A stretch of 64,000 nt of DNA from Streptomyces sp. NBC_01317 (GCF_035961655.1 NZ_CP108393.1:5627001-5691000), one strand, 5' to 3'. Shown: positions 47,351 to 57,093, counted from the stretch's first letter. Numbers and translations: made by a program. The notes: generated from the sequence alone by a model not told the origin.

Positions 47351-49342
47351 ATGTCCGTCAAGGTCAGCGTGGTTATTCCGGTGTACAACCCCGGTCAGTA
47401 CATCGAGGACTGCATTGCCTCGTTGCTGCGCCAGAGCCTGCCTGACGACACGTACGAAGCCATCTTCGTCAACGACGGGTCGACGGACGGAACCCCCGAA
47501 CGGCTCGACCGGCTCGCCGCCGAGCACCCCCACATGCACGTGATCCACCAGGAGCCTTCCGGCTGGTCCGGCAAGCCCCGCAACGTCGGGATCGGCGCGG
47601 CCCGGGGTGAGTTCGTGATGTTCGTCGACAATGACGACTGGCTCGGCGACGAAGCCCTTGAGCGCATGTACGAATACGGCGTCGAGAACAATGCCGATGT
47701 GATCGTCGGAAAGATGGCCGGCAAGGGCAGGCCGGTCCCGCTGGAACTGTTCCGCGTCAATCGGCCGCACGCGAACGTCGGGAATGCCCCGCTGATCGAC
47801 AGCCTCACCCCGCACAAGATGTTCCGCAAGGAATTCCTCGACCGGAACAACATCCGATTCAAGGAAGGCCGGCGCCGCCTCGAAGACCATGTCTTTGTCG
47901 CCGAGACCTACTTGCTCGCCTCGAACACCGCGGTGCTGAGCGACTATCTCTGCTACTACCACGTCAAGCGTGAGGACGCCTCGAACGCCGGCTTCCAGCG
48001 CTTCGACCCGGTCGGCTATTTCAAGAACCTCCGCGAGGCGCTGGATGTCGTCGAGCGCAACACCGAGCCGGGCGCGCTGCGCGACAAGCTCTACCGCCGC
48101 TGGCTGCGCAACGAGATGGTGGAGAGGCTGCGCGGGCGCCGGCTCCTGGCCCTGCCCGAGGACTACCGCCGTGAGCTGTACGACGAGATCCGCGGGGTGG
48201 TCGTCGAGCGCATGGGCCCCGGGGTCGCCGCCGGGCTCCAGCCCACCCAGCAGGTCGTCGCCGCGCTGGTGACCGCCGACCGGTTCGCCGACCTGGAGGA
48301 ACTGGCCCGGTGGGAGGCCGGGATCAAGCCCACCGGACGGCTGGAGACGCTCGGCTGGGAGACCGGGGCGCTGCGGATCGGCTTCACCGCCGAGTACCAG
48401 GTGGCCGGCTCCCCGCTCACGTTCCTCACCGAGGACGGCGAGGCCCGCCTCGACCTGCCCTTCGGCGAGGAGACCGCCGCCGCGATCCGGGAGGCGGGTG
48501 CCAGTACCCGCGCCCCGGTGGACCAGGCGAAGGTCGACCTCGTCGTACGGGAACGCTCCACGGCCGCCGAGTTCTACCAGCCCGTCGAGTTCACGCGCGA
48601 GCGGGTGCCGGCCGACGGAGCCGACGGGGCCTTCCGGCTCGTCCTGCGGGCCGAGTCGGCCGTGGACCCCGGGACCGCCGCCAACCGCGCCCCCCTCGGC
48701 CCCGGCATCTGGGACATCCACTTCCGCATCAGCGCCTGCGGGTGGACCAAGGAGGCCCGGCTGGGAGCCGTCCGCGCGGACACCGTGGACGCGGCCCGCC
48801 AGGGGACCCTCAGCGGTACGCCCCGGCGGCTGGTGCTGCCGTACTGGACCGAGCCGTACGGCAATCTGTCGCTGGACGTCGACCACGCCACCAGCCGCTT
48901 CGACCGCGACGTCGCGAGGATCGCCCCCGTCCACGTGACGTACGACGACGGCAGCCTCTCCGTACCGCTGCGGCTGCATGCCGCCGACCCGGAAGATGTG
49001 GCGCTGCGCCTGACGGACGCGACGAGCGGCGCGAAGGCGGAGAGCCCCGCCACGCTCGTGCCCAAGGGCGACGGGGCGCTCCTCTCGTCGGAGCTGCCCG
49101 TGGACACGCTCACCGGCCGGGCCTGGCACGTCGAGTTGGGACTGCCGTCCGCGAAGCGCGGCACACCCCGCTGGACGGTCCTGCCTGTCGGCCTGCGGTT
49201 CACCGACGACGGTGTGGCGAGGGTCGTCGCGGCCACCGCGCTGCCGAAGCGGAAGAAGGCCGCCGCACCGAAGGGCGCTCCCGTCCGGCGGTCCCTGCTG
49301 CGGCGTGTGCTCGGCCGGGTCCGCCGCGCCCTGGCGCGATGA
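47351..49342 (+). CDS. TarS-like GT2 glycosyltransferase with large C-terminal beta-rich region
   Basis: This 663-residue protein has an N-terminal GT-A domain (about 1-330; VSVVIPVYNPGQYI, N41-D42-GS, D93-N-D95-D96) and about 330 more residues predicted beta-rich. The layout matches the Staphylococcus aureus TarS/TarP group, which glycosylates poly(ribitol phosphate); VGKMAGKGR after the DxD is reminiscent of it. The last 30 residues are strongly basic (RRSLLRRVLGRVRRALAR) and may bind membrane lipids or the anionic polymer. With CDP-ribitol synthesis in the same island, glycosylation of ribitol teichoic acid is the best hypothesis. ATG 47351 is used; no strong Shine-Dalgarno is present. Confidence 0.82.
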   Translation: MSVKVSVVIPVYNPGQYIEDCIASLLRQSLPDDTYEAIFVNDGSTDGTPERLDRLAAEHPHMHVIHQEPSGWSGKPRNVGIGAARGEFVMFVDNDDWLGDEALERMYEYGVENNADVIVGKMAGKGRPVPLELFRVNRPHANVGNAPLIDSLTPHKMFRKEFLDRNNIRFKEGRRRLEDHVFVAETYLLASNTAVLSDYLCYYHVKREDASNAGFQRFDPVGYFKNLREALDVVERNTEPGALRDKLYRRWLRNEMVERLRGRRLLALPEDYRRELYDEIRGVVVERMGPGVAAGLQPTQQVVAALVTADRFADLEELARWEAGIKPTGRLETLGWETGALRIGFTAEYQVAGSPLTFLTEDGEARLDLPFGEETAAAIREAGASTRAPVDQAKVDLVVRERSTAAEFYQPVEFTRERVPADGADGAFRLVLRAESAVDPGTAANRAPLGPGIWDIHFRISACGWTKEARLGAVRADTVDAARQGTLSGTPRRLVLPYWTEPYGNLSLDVDHATSRFDRDVARIAPVHVTYDDGSLSVPLRLHAADPEDVALRLTDATSGAKAESPATLVPKGDGALLSSELPVDTLTGRAWHVELGLPSAKRGTPRWTVLPVGLRFTDDGVARVVAATALPKRKKAAAPKGAPVRRSLLRRVLGRVRRALAR

Positions 49343-49458
49343 CTCCGGCCGCCCTGTGACCGACCCCGTCCGCATGCCTACTTCCGCTTGACCAAGTCCG
49401 TCCGACCATTTCCGTACGCCCGCTTCCGTACGGCCACAGCGAGGAATCACCACACATC

Positions 49459-50067
49459 ATGCGACCCCTGTCCATCGAAGGCGCCTGGATCCACGAACCC
49501 AAGGTGTTCCCCGACGAGCGCGGCAGCTTCCACGAGTGGTTCCGTGCCGCCGACTTCCGGGAGGCGACCGGCCAGGACCTCGACCTCGCCCAGGCCAACT
49601 ACTCCGTCTCCAGACGCGGCACCCTGCGCGGGATCCACTACGCCGACGTGCCGCCCAGCCAGGCCAAGTACGTCAAGTGCGTGCGCGGCGCGGTCCTGGA
49701 CGCCGTCGTGGACATCCGGGTCGGCTCGCCCACGTACGGGCAGTCGGAGATCGTCCGGCTCGACGACGACACCCACCACGCGCTCTACCTCTCCGAGGGG
49801 CTCGGGCACGCCTTCCTCGCGCTGGCCGACGACACCGTTGTCGTCTACCTCTGCTCCGAGGGGTACGCGCCCACCCGCGAGCACGGGGTCCACCCGCTCG
49901 ACCCCGCGCTGGCCGTCGAGTGGCCCGCCGACATCCCCCCGCTGCTCTCTCCCAAGGACGCCGAGGCGCCCACCCTGGCCGAGGCAGAACGGCAGGGCCT
50001 GCTGCCCGCGTACGAGGACTGCGTGTCGTTCAGGAGCGAGCTGCGCGGCCGCCGTCTCAGCGGCTGA
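49459..50067 (+). CDS. rmlC: dTDP-4-dehydrorhamnose 3,5-epimerase family protein
   Basis: This 202-residue cupin epimerase supplies the missing step between RmlB and RmlD. The segment GTLRGIHY carries the catalytic His (H60), K70 lies in QAKYVKC, and DAVVDIRVGSPTYG follows. GHAFLAL and the acid patch near the end also fit. It is separated from rmlABD by two other island genes, suggesting assembly in steps. GAGGAA lies 12 nt before the ATG. It is the right-hand border of the island, just before proB. Confidence 0.92.
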   Translation: MRPLSIEGAWIHEPKVFPDERGSFHEWFRAADFREATGQDLDLAQANYSVSRRGTLRGIHYADVPPSQAKYVKCVRGAVLDAVVDIRVGSPTYGQSEIVRLDDDTHHALYLSEGLGHAFLALADDTVVVYLCSEGYAPTREHGVHPLDPALAVEWPADIPPLLSPKDAEAPTLAEAERQGLLPAYEDCVSFRSELRGRRLSG

Positions 50068-50149
50068 AAAGGCCCGGCGCCCGCCGCCCGGGTGCGCGTA
50101 CGCTGACCGGCCGGGAGGCGGCTCGACAGTGAGAGCAGAGGCAAGGCAC

Positions 50150-51319
50150 GTGGCAGCGGTACGGCAGGACGTGGTGGCAGGGGCCCGCAGGATCGTCGTC
50201 AAGGTCGGTTCCTCCTCGCTGACGACCGCCTCCGGCGGGCTCGACGCCGACCGGGTAGACGCCCTCGTGGACGTCCTGGCCACGGTGCGCGGCGGGAACG
50301 GCGAGCAGGCGCCGGGCGAGACCGGCCCCAAGGAGATCGTCCTGGTGTCCAGCGGCGCCATCGCCGCCGGACTGGCGCCGCTCGGCCTGACCGGACGTCC
50401 CAAGGACCTGGCGCGCCAGCAGGCCGCCGCCAGTGTCGGGCAGGGGCTCCTGGTCGCCCGCTACACGGCCTCCTTCGCCCGCTACGGCATACGGGTCGGC
50501 CAGGTGCTCCTGACCACCGACGACACCAGCCGCCGGTCCCACTACCGCAACGCGTACCGCACCCTCGACCAACTCCTCGGCATGGGCGCCGTCCCCGTCG
50601 TCAACGAGAACGACACCGTCGCCACCGACGAGATCCGCTTCGGCGACAACGACCGGCTGGCCGCGCTCGTCGCCCATCTCGTCCGTGCCGACCTCCTCGT
50701 CCTCCTCTCCGACGTCGACGGGCTCTACGACGGCAACCCGAGCACCCCGGGCACCACTCGGATCGCCGAGGTGCGCGGCCCCGCCGACCTCGCGGGCGTG
50801 TCCCTCGGCAGCGCGGGCAAGGCGGGCGTGGGCACCGGCGGCATGGTCACCAAGGTCGAGGCCGCCAGGATCGCCGCCGCCGCCGGCATCCCGGTCGTGC
50901 TCACCTCCGCCAGCCACGCCGCCGACGGGCTCGCGGGCCGCGACACCGGCACGTACTTCCACCGCACGGGACGCCGCTCGGCCGACCGCCTGCTCTGGCT
51001 GGCCCACGCCTCCACCCCGCAGGGCGCCCTCACCCTGGACGACGGCGCCGTACGGGCCGTCGTGGAGCGCCGCACCTCGCTGCTGCCGGCCGGAATCGCC
51101 GCTGTGGAGGGGGAGTTCAGCGCCGGCGACCCCGTGGAACTGCGGGACACGGCGGGCCGCGCCGTCGCCCGCGGGCTCGTCAACTTCGACGCGAAAGAGA
51201 TCCCCCAGCTCCTCGGCCGTTCCACCCGCGAACTGGCCCGTGAGCTGGGCCCCGCCTACGAACGCGAGGTCGTACACAGAGACGATCTGGTGATCCTCCA
51301 CCCGGGCCCGCGGCCCTGA
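50150..51319 (+). CDS. proB: Glutamate 5-kinase
   Basis: This 389-residue enzyme starts proline synthesis by phosphorylating glutamate. An amino-acid-kinase domain (IVVKVGSSSLT, LVSSGAIAAGL, NENDTVA, LSDVDGLYDGNP, GTGGMVTK) is followed by a C-terminal PUA domain from about residue 285. GTG 50150 follows AGAGGCAAGGCAC; a GTG at 50129 with GGGAGG would add seven residues. A TACGCT -10-like box lies at about 50098. It is separated from proA by one small gene. Confidence 0.96.
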   Translation: MAAVRQDVVAGARRIVVKVGSSSLTTASGGLDADRVDALVDVLATVRGGNGEQAPGETGPKEIVLVSSGAIAAGLAPLGLTGRPKDLARQQAAASVGQGLLVARYTASFARYGIRVGQVLLTTDDTSRRSHYRNAYRTLDQLLGMGAVPVVNENDTVATDEIRFGDNDRLAALVAHLVRADLLVLLSDVDGLYDGNPSTPGTTRIAEVRGPADLAGVSLGSAGKAGVGTGGMVTKVEAARIAAAAGIPVVLTSASHAADGLAGRDTGTYFHRTGRRSADRLLWLAHASTPQGALTLDDGAVRAVVERRTSLLPAGIAAVEGEFSAGDPVELRDTAGRAVARGLVNFDAKEIPQLLGRSTRELARELGPAYEREVVHRDDLVILHPGPRP

Positions 51320-51692
51320 AACGGCTGAAACCGGCACCGTCGAACAGGGACCTTGGGGAAAACCGCCCCACGTCGGCGCCCGGGCTGGTCAACTTTGTCG
51401 CAGGGGTAATCCGGGGGACGATCCCAGGAGCGATCCCCGGGAGCAGGACCGGTCGGTCCACAGGGGAACAGCACGACGACGCAGCAACAACAGGAGGCCG
51501 CTGGTGAGACGAGCGCGCCCGGGGGCGGTGCCCCGAGGGAACGGCGGCAGTGCCCACGCCCGGCGGGTGGCGGGGAAGACACGAACCCTGACCAGCGTCG
51601 AAGCGGGACAGGACTTCGACCGCGACGGCGGCGACGACGAGCCACAGAGGGAGGCCGGATCGGGAAAGGAAGCGCGGGGAGAAGAGCGCCAG
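51320..51692 (+). other. 373-nt interval before the conserved small gene
   Basis: No separate gene is evident. A perfect AGGAGG at 51492-51497 lies 6 nt before GTG 51504, which is in frame with the gene at 51693 and without stops. The 63 intervening codons are low-complexity and have weaker GC3 than the core. The rest is GC-rich with short inverted repeats and no clear promoter. Confidence 0.45.
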
Positions 51693-52034
51693 GTGTCCAA
51701 GCTCTGGCACATCACACTCAGCGTCTCGGGCTCCGAGGCTCCGCTGACGGAGGTCAGACGTGGCCTGGAACAGCTGGCCCACGACCATCCCTTCCTGCTG
51801 ACCAGCCGGTACGCGAACGACCACGCGGAGATCCGCTACTGGGAGGAGGCCCGGGACCTGCACGACGCGGCCGCGGTGGCGCTGAGGCTCTGGGGGGAGC
51901 ACCGGTCCAGCGCGAAGCTGCCGCCGTGGGAGATCGTGGGCCTGGAGGTCATCGACCGCGAGACGTACCACCAGCGCATCGCGGAGGGGTATGGGCCGCC
52001 GCCCGCCGCGCCCGTGGGGGTCCATCCGTTCTGA
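51693..52034 (+). CDS. Conserved small actinobacterial protein between proB and proA
   Basis: This 113-residue protein is of unknown function. It is soluble and mixed alpha/beta by composition (VSKLWHITLSVSG, LTSRYANDHAEIRYWEEARD, LPPWEIVGLEVIDRETYHQR). It has no signal peptide or membrane span. GTG 51693 gives the well-biased core. A longer form from GTG 51504, 176 residues, is supported by a perfect AGGAGG and remains possible. Its place between proB and proA suggests only co-location, not a proline role. Confidence 0.75.
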   Translation: MSKLWHITLSVSGSEAPLTEVRRGLEQLAHDHPFLLTSRYANDHAEIRYWEEARDLHDAAAVALRLWGEHRSSAKLPPWEIVGLEVIDRETYHQRIAEGYGPPPAAPVGVHPF

Positions 52035-52128
52035 CCCGTCCGCCGCACCCGGTCCCACGTGTCCCACACGTGTCCCGTGAAGTGTCTCGGAGTGCGGAAT
52101 AGGTGCGGAATGCCCGCAGGGCGCGCAC

Positions 52129-52134
52129 TACCCT
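52129..52134 (+). promoter_or_regulatory. -10 box of leaderless proA
   Basis: TACCCT ends 6 nt before ATG 52141, with no Shine-Dalgarno between. Confidence 0.65.
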
Positions 52135-52140
52135 GCGGGC

Positions 52141-53424
<1,284 letters not shown>

Positions 53425-53475
53425 GGTGACGACCCGGACTTTGGACTCCGCCTGCCCAAAACGACTCGCCCGGTT

Positions 53476-53481
53476 TACCCT
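53476..53481 (+). promoter_or_regulatory. -10 box of leaderless SCO2584-type gene
   Basis: TACCCT ends 6 nt before GTG 53488. The same box and spacing recur at proA and at the next gene. Confidence 0.65.
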
Positions 53482-53487
53482 GGGATC

Positions 53488-54111
53488 GTGCCGGACGACG
53501 TGGGGGGCAGGCCGTTCCCGGACGGCTGGGAGCCCGACGACGACCGCGGAGGCGCGGACGAGGACTTCGCCTCCGTGGTGTTCGACGAGGCCTTCATCAA
53601 GTCCGCCACCTTCCACGAACCGAGCGCGGTCGAGCGGCTGCTGGCCGCCGCCGAGGCACGCGCCGCCGCGGAGGCGGCCCGCCTGCGGTCGGGCGGCCCG
53701 CCGGACGACGAGTTCTACGACGAGTTCTACGGGCCCGGCGGCGGATGCGACCGCGAGGACGGGTACGGATACGACCCCGACGACCCGGACGGGTACGCGG
53801 GGCCGTACGGACCGCACGGCGGCGCCCTGCGCCCGTACCGAGGCAACGCCCGCTGGCACCGGCCCGTCGCCTGGCTCCTCGCCCTGCTGTTGGGCATCGG
53901 GATGGTCGCGCTCGCCTTCAGCGCCGTCTACCGGGGGGCGGCGAGCGGCCGCCAGGAACCGGCACCCGCGCCGGCCACGACCGGGGTGGACATGACCCGT
54001 TCGGGCGCGCCGGTCATCGGTCCCGTGATCGGGCCGGGGGGCGGGGTCTCCCAGGACCGGGACCAGGACCGTACGGCCCCGGCGACCGGCGCCGTACCGC
54101 ACACACCCTGA
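53488..54111 (+). CDS. SCO2584-family membrane protein, spore-wall associated
   Basis: This 207-residue single-pass protein has an acidic N-terminal motif (EDFASVVFDEAFIKSATF), a helical Ala/Glu/Arg stretch, a Tyr/Asp/Gly-rich low-complexity segment, one membrane span (about 132-150, VAWLLALLLGIGMVALAFSA) and a short outer tail. By motif and position it matches the SCO2584 family of Streptomyces, which is linked to spore-wall synthesis and the Mre machinery. It shares its N-terminal motif with the next gene. Its stop lies inside a 26-bp tandem repeat. Confidence 0.82.
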   Translation: MPDDVGGRPFPDGWEPDDDRGGADEDFASVVFDEAFIKSATFHEPSAVERLLAAAEARAAAEAARLRSGGPPDDEFYDEFYGPGGGCDREDGYGYDPDDPDGYAGPYGPHGGALRPYRGNARWHRPVAWLLALLLGIGMVALAFSAVYRGAASGRQEPAPAPATTGVDMTRSGAPVIGPVIGPGGGVSQDRDQDRTAPATGAVPHTP

Positions 54112-54188
54112 CCACGGCCGTACCGCACACGCCCTGACCACGGCCGTACCGCACACGCCCTGACCACGGCCGTACCGGACACGCCCTG
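54091..54188 (+). repeat. 26-bp tandem repeat at gene 3' end
   Basis: Three consecutive 26-bp units beginning ACCACGGCCGTACCG (starts 54111, 54137, 54163) follow a partial, slightly diverged copy that forms the last codons and stop of the preceding gene. The third unit differs at one base. This looks like a slippage-type duplication of the gene end. Confidence 0.9.
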
Positions 54189-54330
54189 ACCACCGCCCGG
54201 CGCTGCGCCGCGCCGGGGTGATCCGGGAGCCGGCTCGCCCGTGATCCGGGGACCCGCTCACCCGAACGGACCAGCGCCGTCCGGCGGAACTCGCCCCGAG
54301 GCGGAGCGTTTATGTTCGCCCCCGCCGACC

Positions 54331-54336
54331 TACCCT
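54331..54336 (+). promoter_or_regulatory. -10 box of leaderless SCO2583-type gene
   Basis: TACCCT ends 6 nt before ATG 54343, with no Shine-Dalgarno. Confidence 0.65.
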
Positions 54337-54342
54337 GAAGGT

Positions 54343-55449
54343 ATGGCAGGGCGCGGAGAGCCACCTGAAGGGGCACCCGAGGGCTCCCCCAACGGCGATG
54401 ACGAGTACCGGTCCGTCGTGTTCGACGAATCGTTCATCCGCGCTGCGCGGCTCCAGGAGTACTCGGCGCGGGAGCGGCTGGGCGGCGACCACGCCCACGC
54501 GGCCGTCCGCAGCCTGCCGCCCAAGCACGTCAGGCGGGGCAAGCGGCGCGGTTTCATGCGCGGCCCCCGGCAGGCGCTCGTCCTGCTCCTGGTGGTCGCC
54601 CTGGCCTTCGGTACCGCGATCTACCTCGGCGTACGGAGTCCGTACCGGCCCTCGACCCACGGCACGGCCGAGGCGCTGCGGATGACGGTCATCCCGCTGG
54701 CCCCGGCCGGGCGGGTGCCGGGCGGCACCCCCGACGACCTCTTCGCGCACAGTCCGGCCGCGCAGTTCCGCGCGGGCGCCTCCGGGATCACCCTGCCGGG
54801 TGTGCGGGGGACCAGAAGTTTCACCGAGAGCCAGGTCGTCGCCGCGCTGACCACCGTCAAGGACTACCTCGTGGCGTCCTCGCTCGACCCGGACGTCCTC
54901 GCGGGCCGCACGGTGCGGCCCGTACGGGCGCTGCTCGACCCCGACCAGCTGACCCAGTTCGACCGGAGCTTCAGCACGCCGGCGGACGACGGGCGGCACG
55001 TCCCTGCGGGGTGGCTGGTGCGCTTCGACCCGGCGAAGGTGGCCCCGGCCGCCGACGAGGTACGCGTGCACGGCACGCTGCGCGTCGAGGAGACGGGGCC
55101 GGGCATCCTGGAGGTCAGCTCCGACCACACCTTCGTCTACGCGCTGCGGCCCGCCACGTCGTCGGCGGAGCCCGTACGGGACGCCTCGCTGTTCACCGTC
55201 CGGCGCGAGCTGCGCTTCCGCTTCGACCAGAACGACCTGGCGAAGCACCAGGCCGAGCTGCTGCTGAGCCAGGCCCAGGTCGGGCCGCAGGCCTGCTCGG
55301 CCGCGCCGCCCAGGACGCTGCGGCCCCTCCTGGCGGGGGCGCGGACCACGGTGGCCGAGCGCCCGCCCGGCACCAACCCGTTCGCCACCGGCCCGATCGG
55401 GACGGGCCTGTGCGGCATGCTGTCGACGGGGGCGGAGCCGAAGCCGTAG
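54343..55449 (+). CDS. SCO2583-family membrane protein
   Basis: This 368-residue single-pass protein has the N-terminal motif EYRSVVFDESFIRAARL followed by EYSARERL, a basic stretch, a membrane span (about 78-95, ALVLLLVVALAFGTAIYL) and about 270 extracytoplasmic residues. The outer part carries two Cys (QACSAAP and GLCGML) that may pair. It matches the SCO2583 family by motif and place. The shared motif with the gene before it suggests that both bind the same cytoplasmic partner. Function is not established. Confidence 0.82.
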   Translation: MAGRGEPPEGAPEGSPNGDDEYRSVVFDESFIRAARLQEYSARERLGGDHAHAAVRSLPPKHVRRGKRRGFMRGPRQALVLLLVVALAFGTAIYLGVRSPYRPSTHGTAEALRMTVIPLAPAGRVPGGTPDDLFAHSPAAQFRAGASGITLPGVRGTRSFTESQVVAALTTVKDYLVASSLDPDVLAGRTVRPVRALLDPDQLTQFDRSFSTPADDGRHVPAGWLVRFDPAKVAPAADEVRVHGTLRVEETGPGILEVSSDHTFVYALRPATSSAEPVRDASLFTVRRELRFRFDQNDLAKHQAELLLSQAQVGPQACSAAPPRTLRPLLAGARTTVAERPPGTNPFATGPIGTGLCGMLSTGAEPKP

Positions 55450-55500
55450 ACCCGTGAAGGGCCCGGCCCGGCTCGCGCCATCCATCGGCGGGCCTGCCTG

Positions 55501-56574
55501 TCAGGCCTGGCCCTCCGCCGCCTCGCCGTTCGGCGGGGTCTTCGGCCCCGCCGTACCGCCGGTGAAGCGGTCGCGCAGCTTGCCGCCCAGGTCCCCCGCG
55601 CCGCCCGCGAGGTCACCGACCAGCTTCAGCAGCGGGTCCTTGCTGGTGCGGACCGTGTCCGCGTAGTGCGAGGCCGATTCGCGGAAGGAATCCGCGACCG
55701 ACGTGTCCTTGTCCGCGTCGCGGCGCGGGTAGTGGCCGTCCATGATCCGCTGGTGGTCACGGCTCTCGGCCCACTTCTTCAGCTCGGCCGCCCGCACCGT
55801 GGTGAACGGGTGCGTACGGGGCAGGACGTTGAGGATCTTGAGGACGGAGTCGCGCAGGTCGCCCCCGGCCTCGTACTCCTCCGCCTGCTCCAGGAACGCG
55901 TCCACGTTCATCTCGTGCAGGTGGTTCCCGCCCGCGATCTTCATCAGGCCGCGCATCGACGCCTTGAGGTCCTGACCCACCAGCAGTCCCGCCCGGTCCG
56001 CCGACAGTTCCGACTTGCGGAACCACTCGCGCAGCGCCGTCACGATCGCCATGATCGCGACATTGCCGAGCGGGATCCACGCCACCTTGAGCGCGAGGCC
56101 GGTGAGGAAGAGCAGGATCGTACGGTAGACCGAGTGGCCGGACAGGGCGTGGCCCACCTCGTGGCCGACGACTGCCCGCATCTCCTCCTCGTCGAGCAGC
56201 TCCACCAGCCCCGTGGTCACCACGATGATCGGCTCGTCCAGCCCGATGCACATGGCGTTGGGCCGCGGGTCCTGCGTCACGTACATCGCCGGGACCTTCG
56301 CCAGGTCCAGTACGTAACACGCGTCGAGGAGCATCGTGTGGAGGTGCGCGAACTGGGCCTCGCTCACGCGCACCGAGTCCGACAGGAAGAGCAGCCGCAG
56401 ACTGCGCTCCGGCAGCAGCCCGCTCAGCGCCTTGAACACCGTGTCGAAACCGGTGAGCTTGCGCAGGGCCACCAGCGCCGAGCGGTCCGCGGGATGTTCG
56501 TACGCGCGTGAGGAGATGCCCGGGAAGCGCTTGCGCTGCCTGCTCGGCACGTTGTCGTGAATCTCTTCTGTCAT
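55501..56574 (-). CDS. M48 family metallopeptidase
   Basis: This 357-residue zinc peptidase is HtpX-like. The zinc site is H138-E139-x2-H142 (VVGHEVGHALSGH) with the third ligand Glu189 in SELSADRAG. Two hydrophobic segments (about 152-168 and 172-183) sit between them, as in membrane-bound M48 proteins. The C-terminus is a disordered Gly-rich tail. ATG 56574 has AGGGGG 6 nt upstream. It is convergent with the SCO2583-type gene. It likely works in membrane or envelope protein quality control, inferred from family. Confidence 0.9.
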   Translation of the reverse strand: MTEEIHDNVPSRQRKRFPGISSRAYEHPADRSALVALRKLTGFDTVFKALSGLLPERSLRLLFLSDSVRVSEAQFAHLHTMLLDACYVLDLAKVPAMYVTQDPRPNAMCIGLDEPIIVVTTGLVELLDEEEMRAVVGHEVGHALSGHSVYRTILLFLTGLALKVAWIPLGNVAIMAIVTALREWFRKSELSADRAGLLVGQDLKASMRGLMKIAGGNHLHEMNVDAFLEQAEEYEAGGDLRDSVLKILNVLPRTHPFTTVRAAELKKWAESRDHQRIMDGHYPRRDADKDTSVADSFRESASHYADTVRTSKDPLLKLVGDLAGGAGDLGGKLRDRFTGGTAGPKTPPNGEAAEGQA

Positions 56575-56694
56575 GGATGCCCCCTGTTCGTACGAGTCCA
56601 AGGCCCGTCCCCCTGACGAGCCCCACCCTAGGTGGTGCGTCTACCGTGTGACGGGGGCCCGTGAAGCCCGAGAACAGCTAGGAGCACAGCCGAC

Positions 56695-56847
56695 ATGCCC
56701 TTCCCCGCCACACTGCTCGCCGCGGCCTCCGACCAGCAGGGGCCCGGCGATACGATCCGGATCGTGCTCGTCGTCTCCCTGGTCGGAGTCGCTCTGCTCG
56801 CCTGGTTCCTGCTGCGCGGTTACCGCGACAAGGACAACAACGACTGA
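56695..56847 (+). CDS. Very small single-pass membrane protein (50 aa)
   Basis: This 50-residue frame begins [17 protein letters not shown]. One hydrophobic span follows (about 22-40), and the end is the charged tail [13 protein letters not shown] 56695 has TAGGAG about 10 nt upstream and codon bias is typical. Its function is unknown. It is followed by another tiny membrane protein and nadD, a probable short operon. Confidence 0.65.
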   Translation: MPFPATLLAAASDQQGPGDTIRIVLVVSLVGVALLAWFLLRGYRDKDNND

Positions 56848-56928
56848 GTCGGCGTGAGCGTGCCCGACGCGCCCGCATACGATGTGCGCGACGTCTCACC
56901 GACTCCCGACGAAAAGGGCCTGCTGAAG

Positions 56929-57093
56929 ATGAGCCTCACCGGCACCGCCGCCAACCTGGTCACGCTCGCCGAGGGCGCCGAACACGGCGGCGGCAACCAC
57001 GAAAGCCTCAGCCCGTACCTCACGGGCGGCGGCGCGCTGTTCGGCCTCCTCCTGCTGCTGTGGATCACCACCCGCTTCAACCGCGACCGCTGA
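56929..57093 (+). CDS. Very small single-pass membrane protein (54 aa)
   Basis: This 54-residue protein starts [20 protein letters not shown] and has one hydrophobic segment near the C-terminus ([14 protein letters not shown]) ending in [11 protein letters not shown] 56929 with AAAAGGG upstream is chosen. A longer GTG 56854 reading would run through a TACGAT -10-like box at 56878-56883. Its function is unknown; its place is directly before nadD. Confidence 0.65.
   Translation: MSLTGTAANLVTLAEGAEHGGGNHESLSPYLTGGGALFGLLLLLWITTRFNRDR

Noticed and set aside
38025..50067. Antibiotic biosynthesis cluster reading of the rml genes
   Set aside because: There is no polyketide, peptide or aglycone gene; the companions are teichoic-acid enzymes, so a surface polymer is more likely.
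38025..50067. Island recently acquired as a mobile element
   Set aside because: No integrase, transposase, att-like repeats or tRNA border was seen, and the GC and codon bias match the neighbours.
51320..51500. Possible riboswitch (c-di-AMP type) before the small gene
   Set aside because: I could not match the conserved core of the ydaO motif, and no convincing paired helices were found by eye.
54091..54188. 26-bp repeats as a CRISPR array
   Set aside because: The units are directly adjacent with no spacers.
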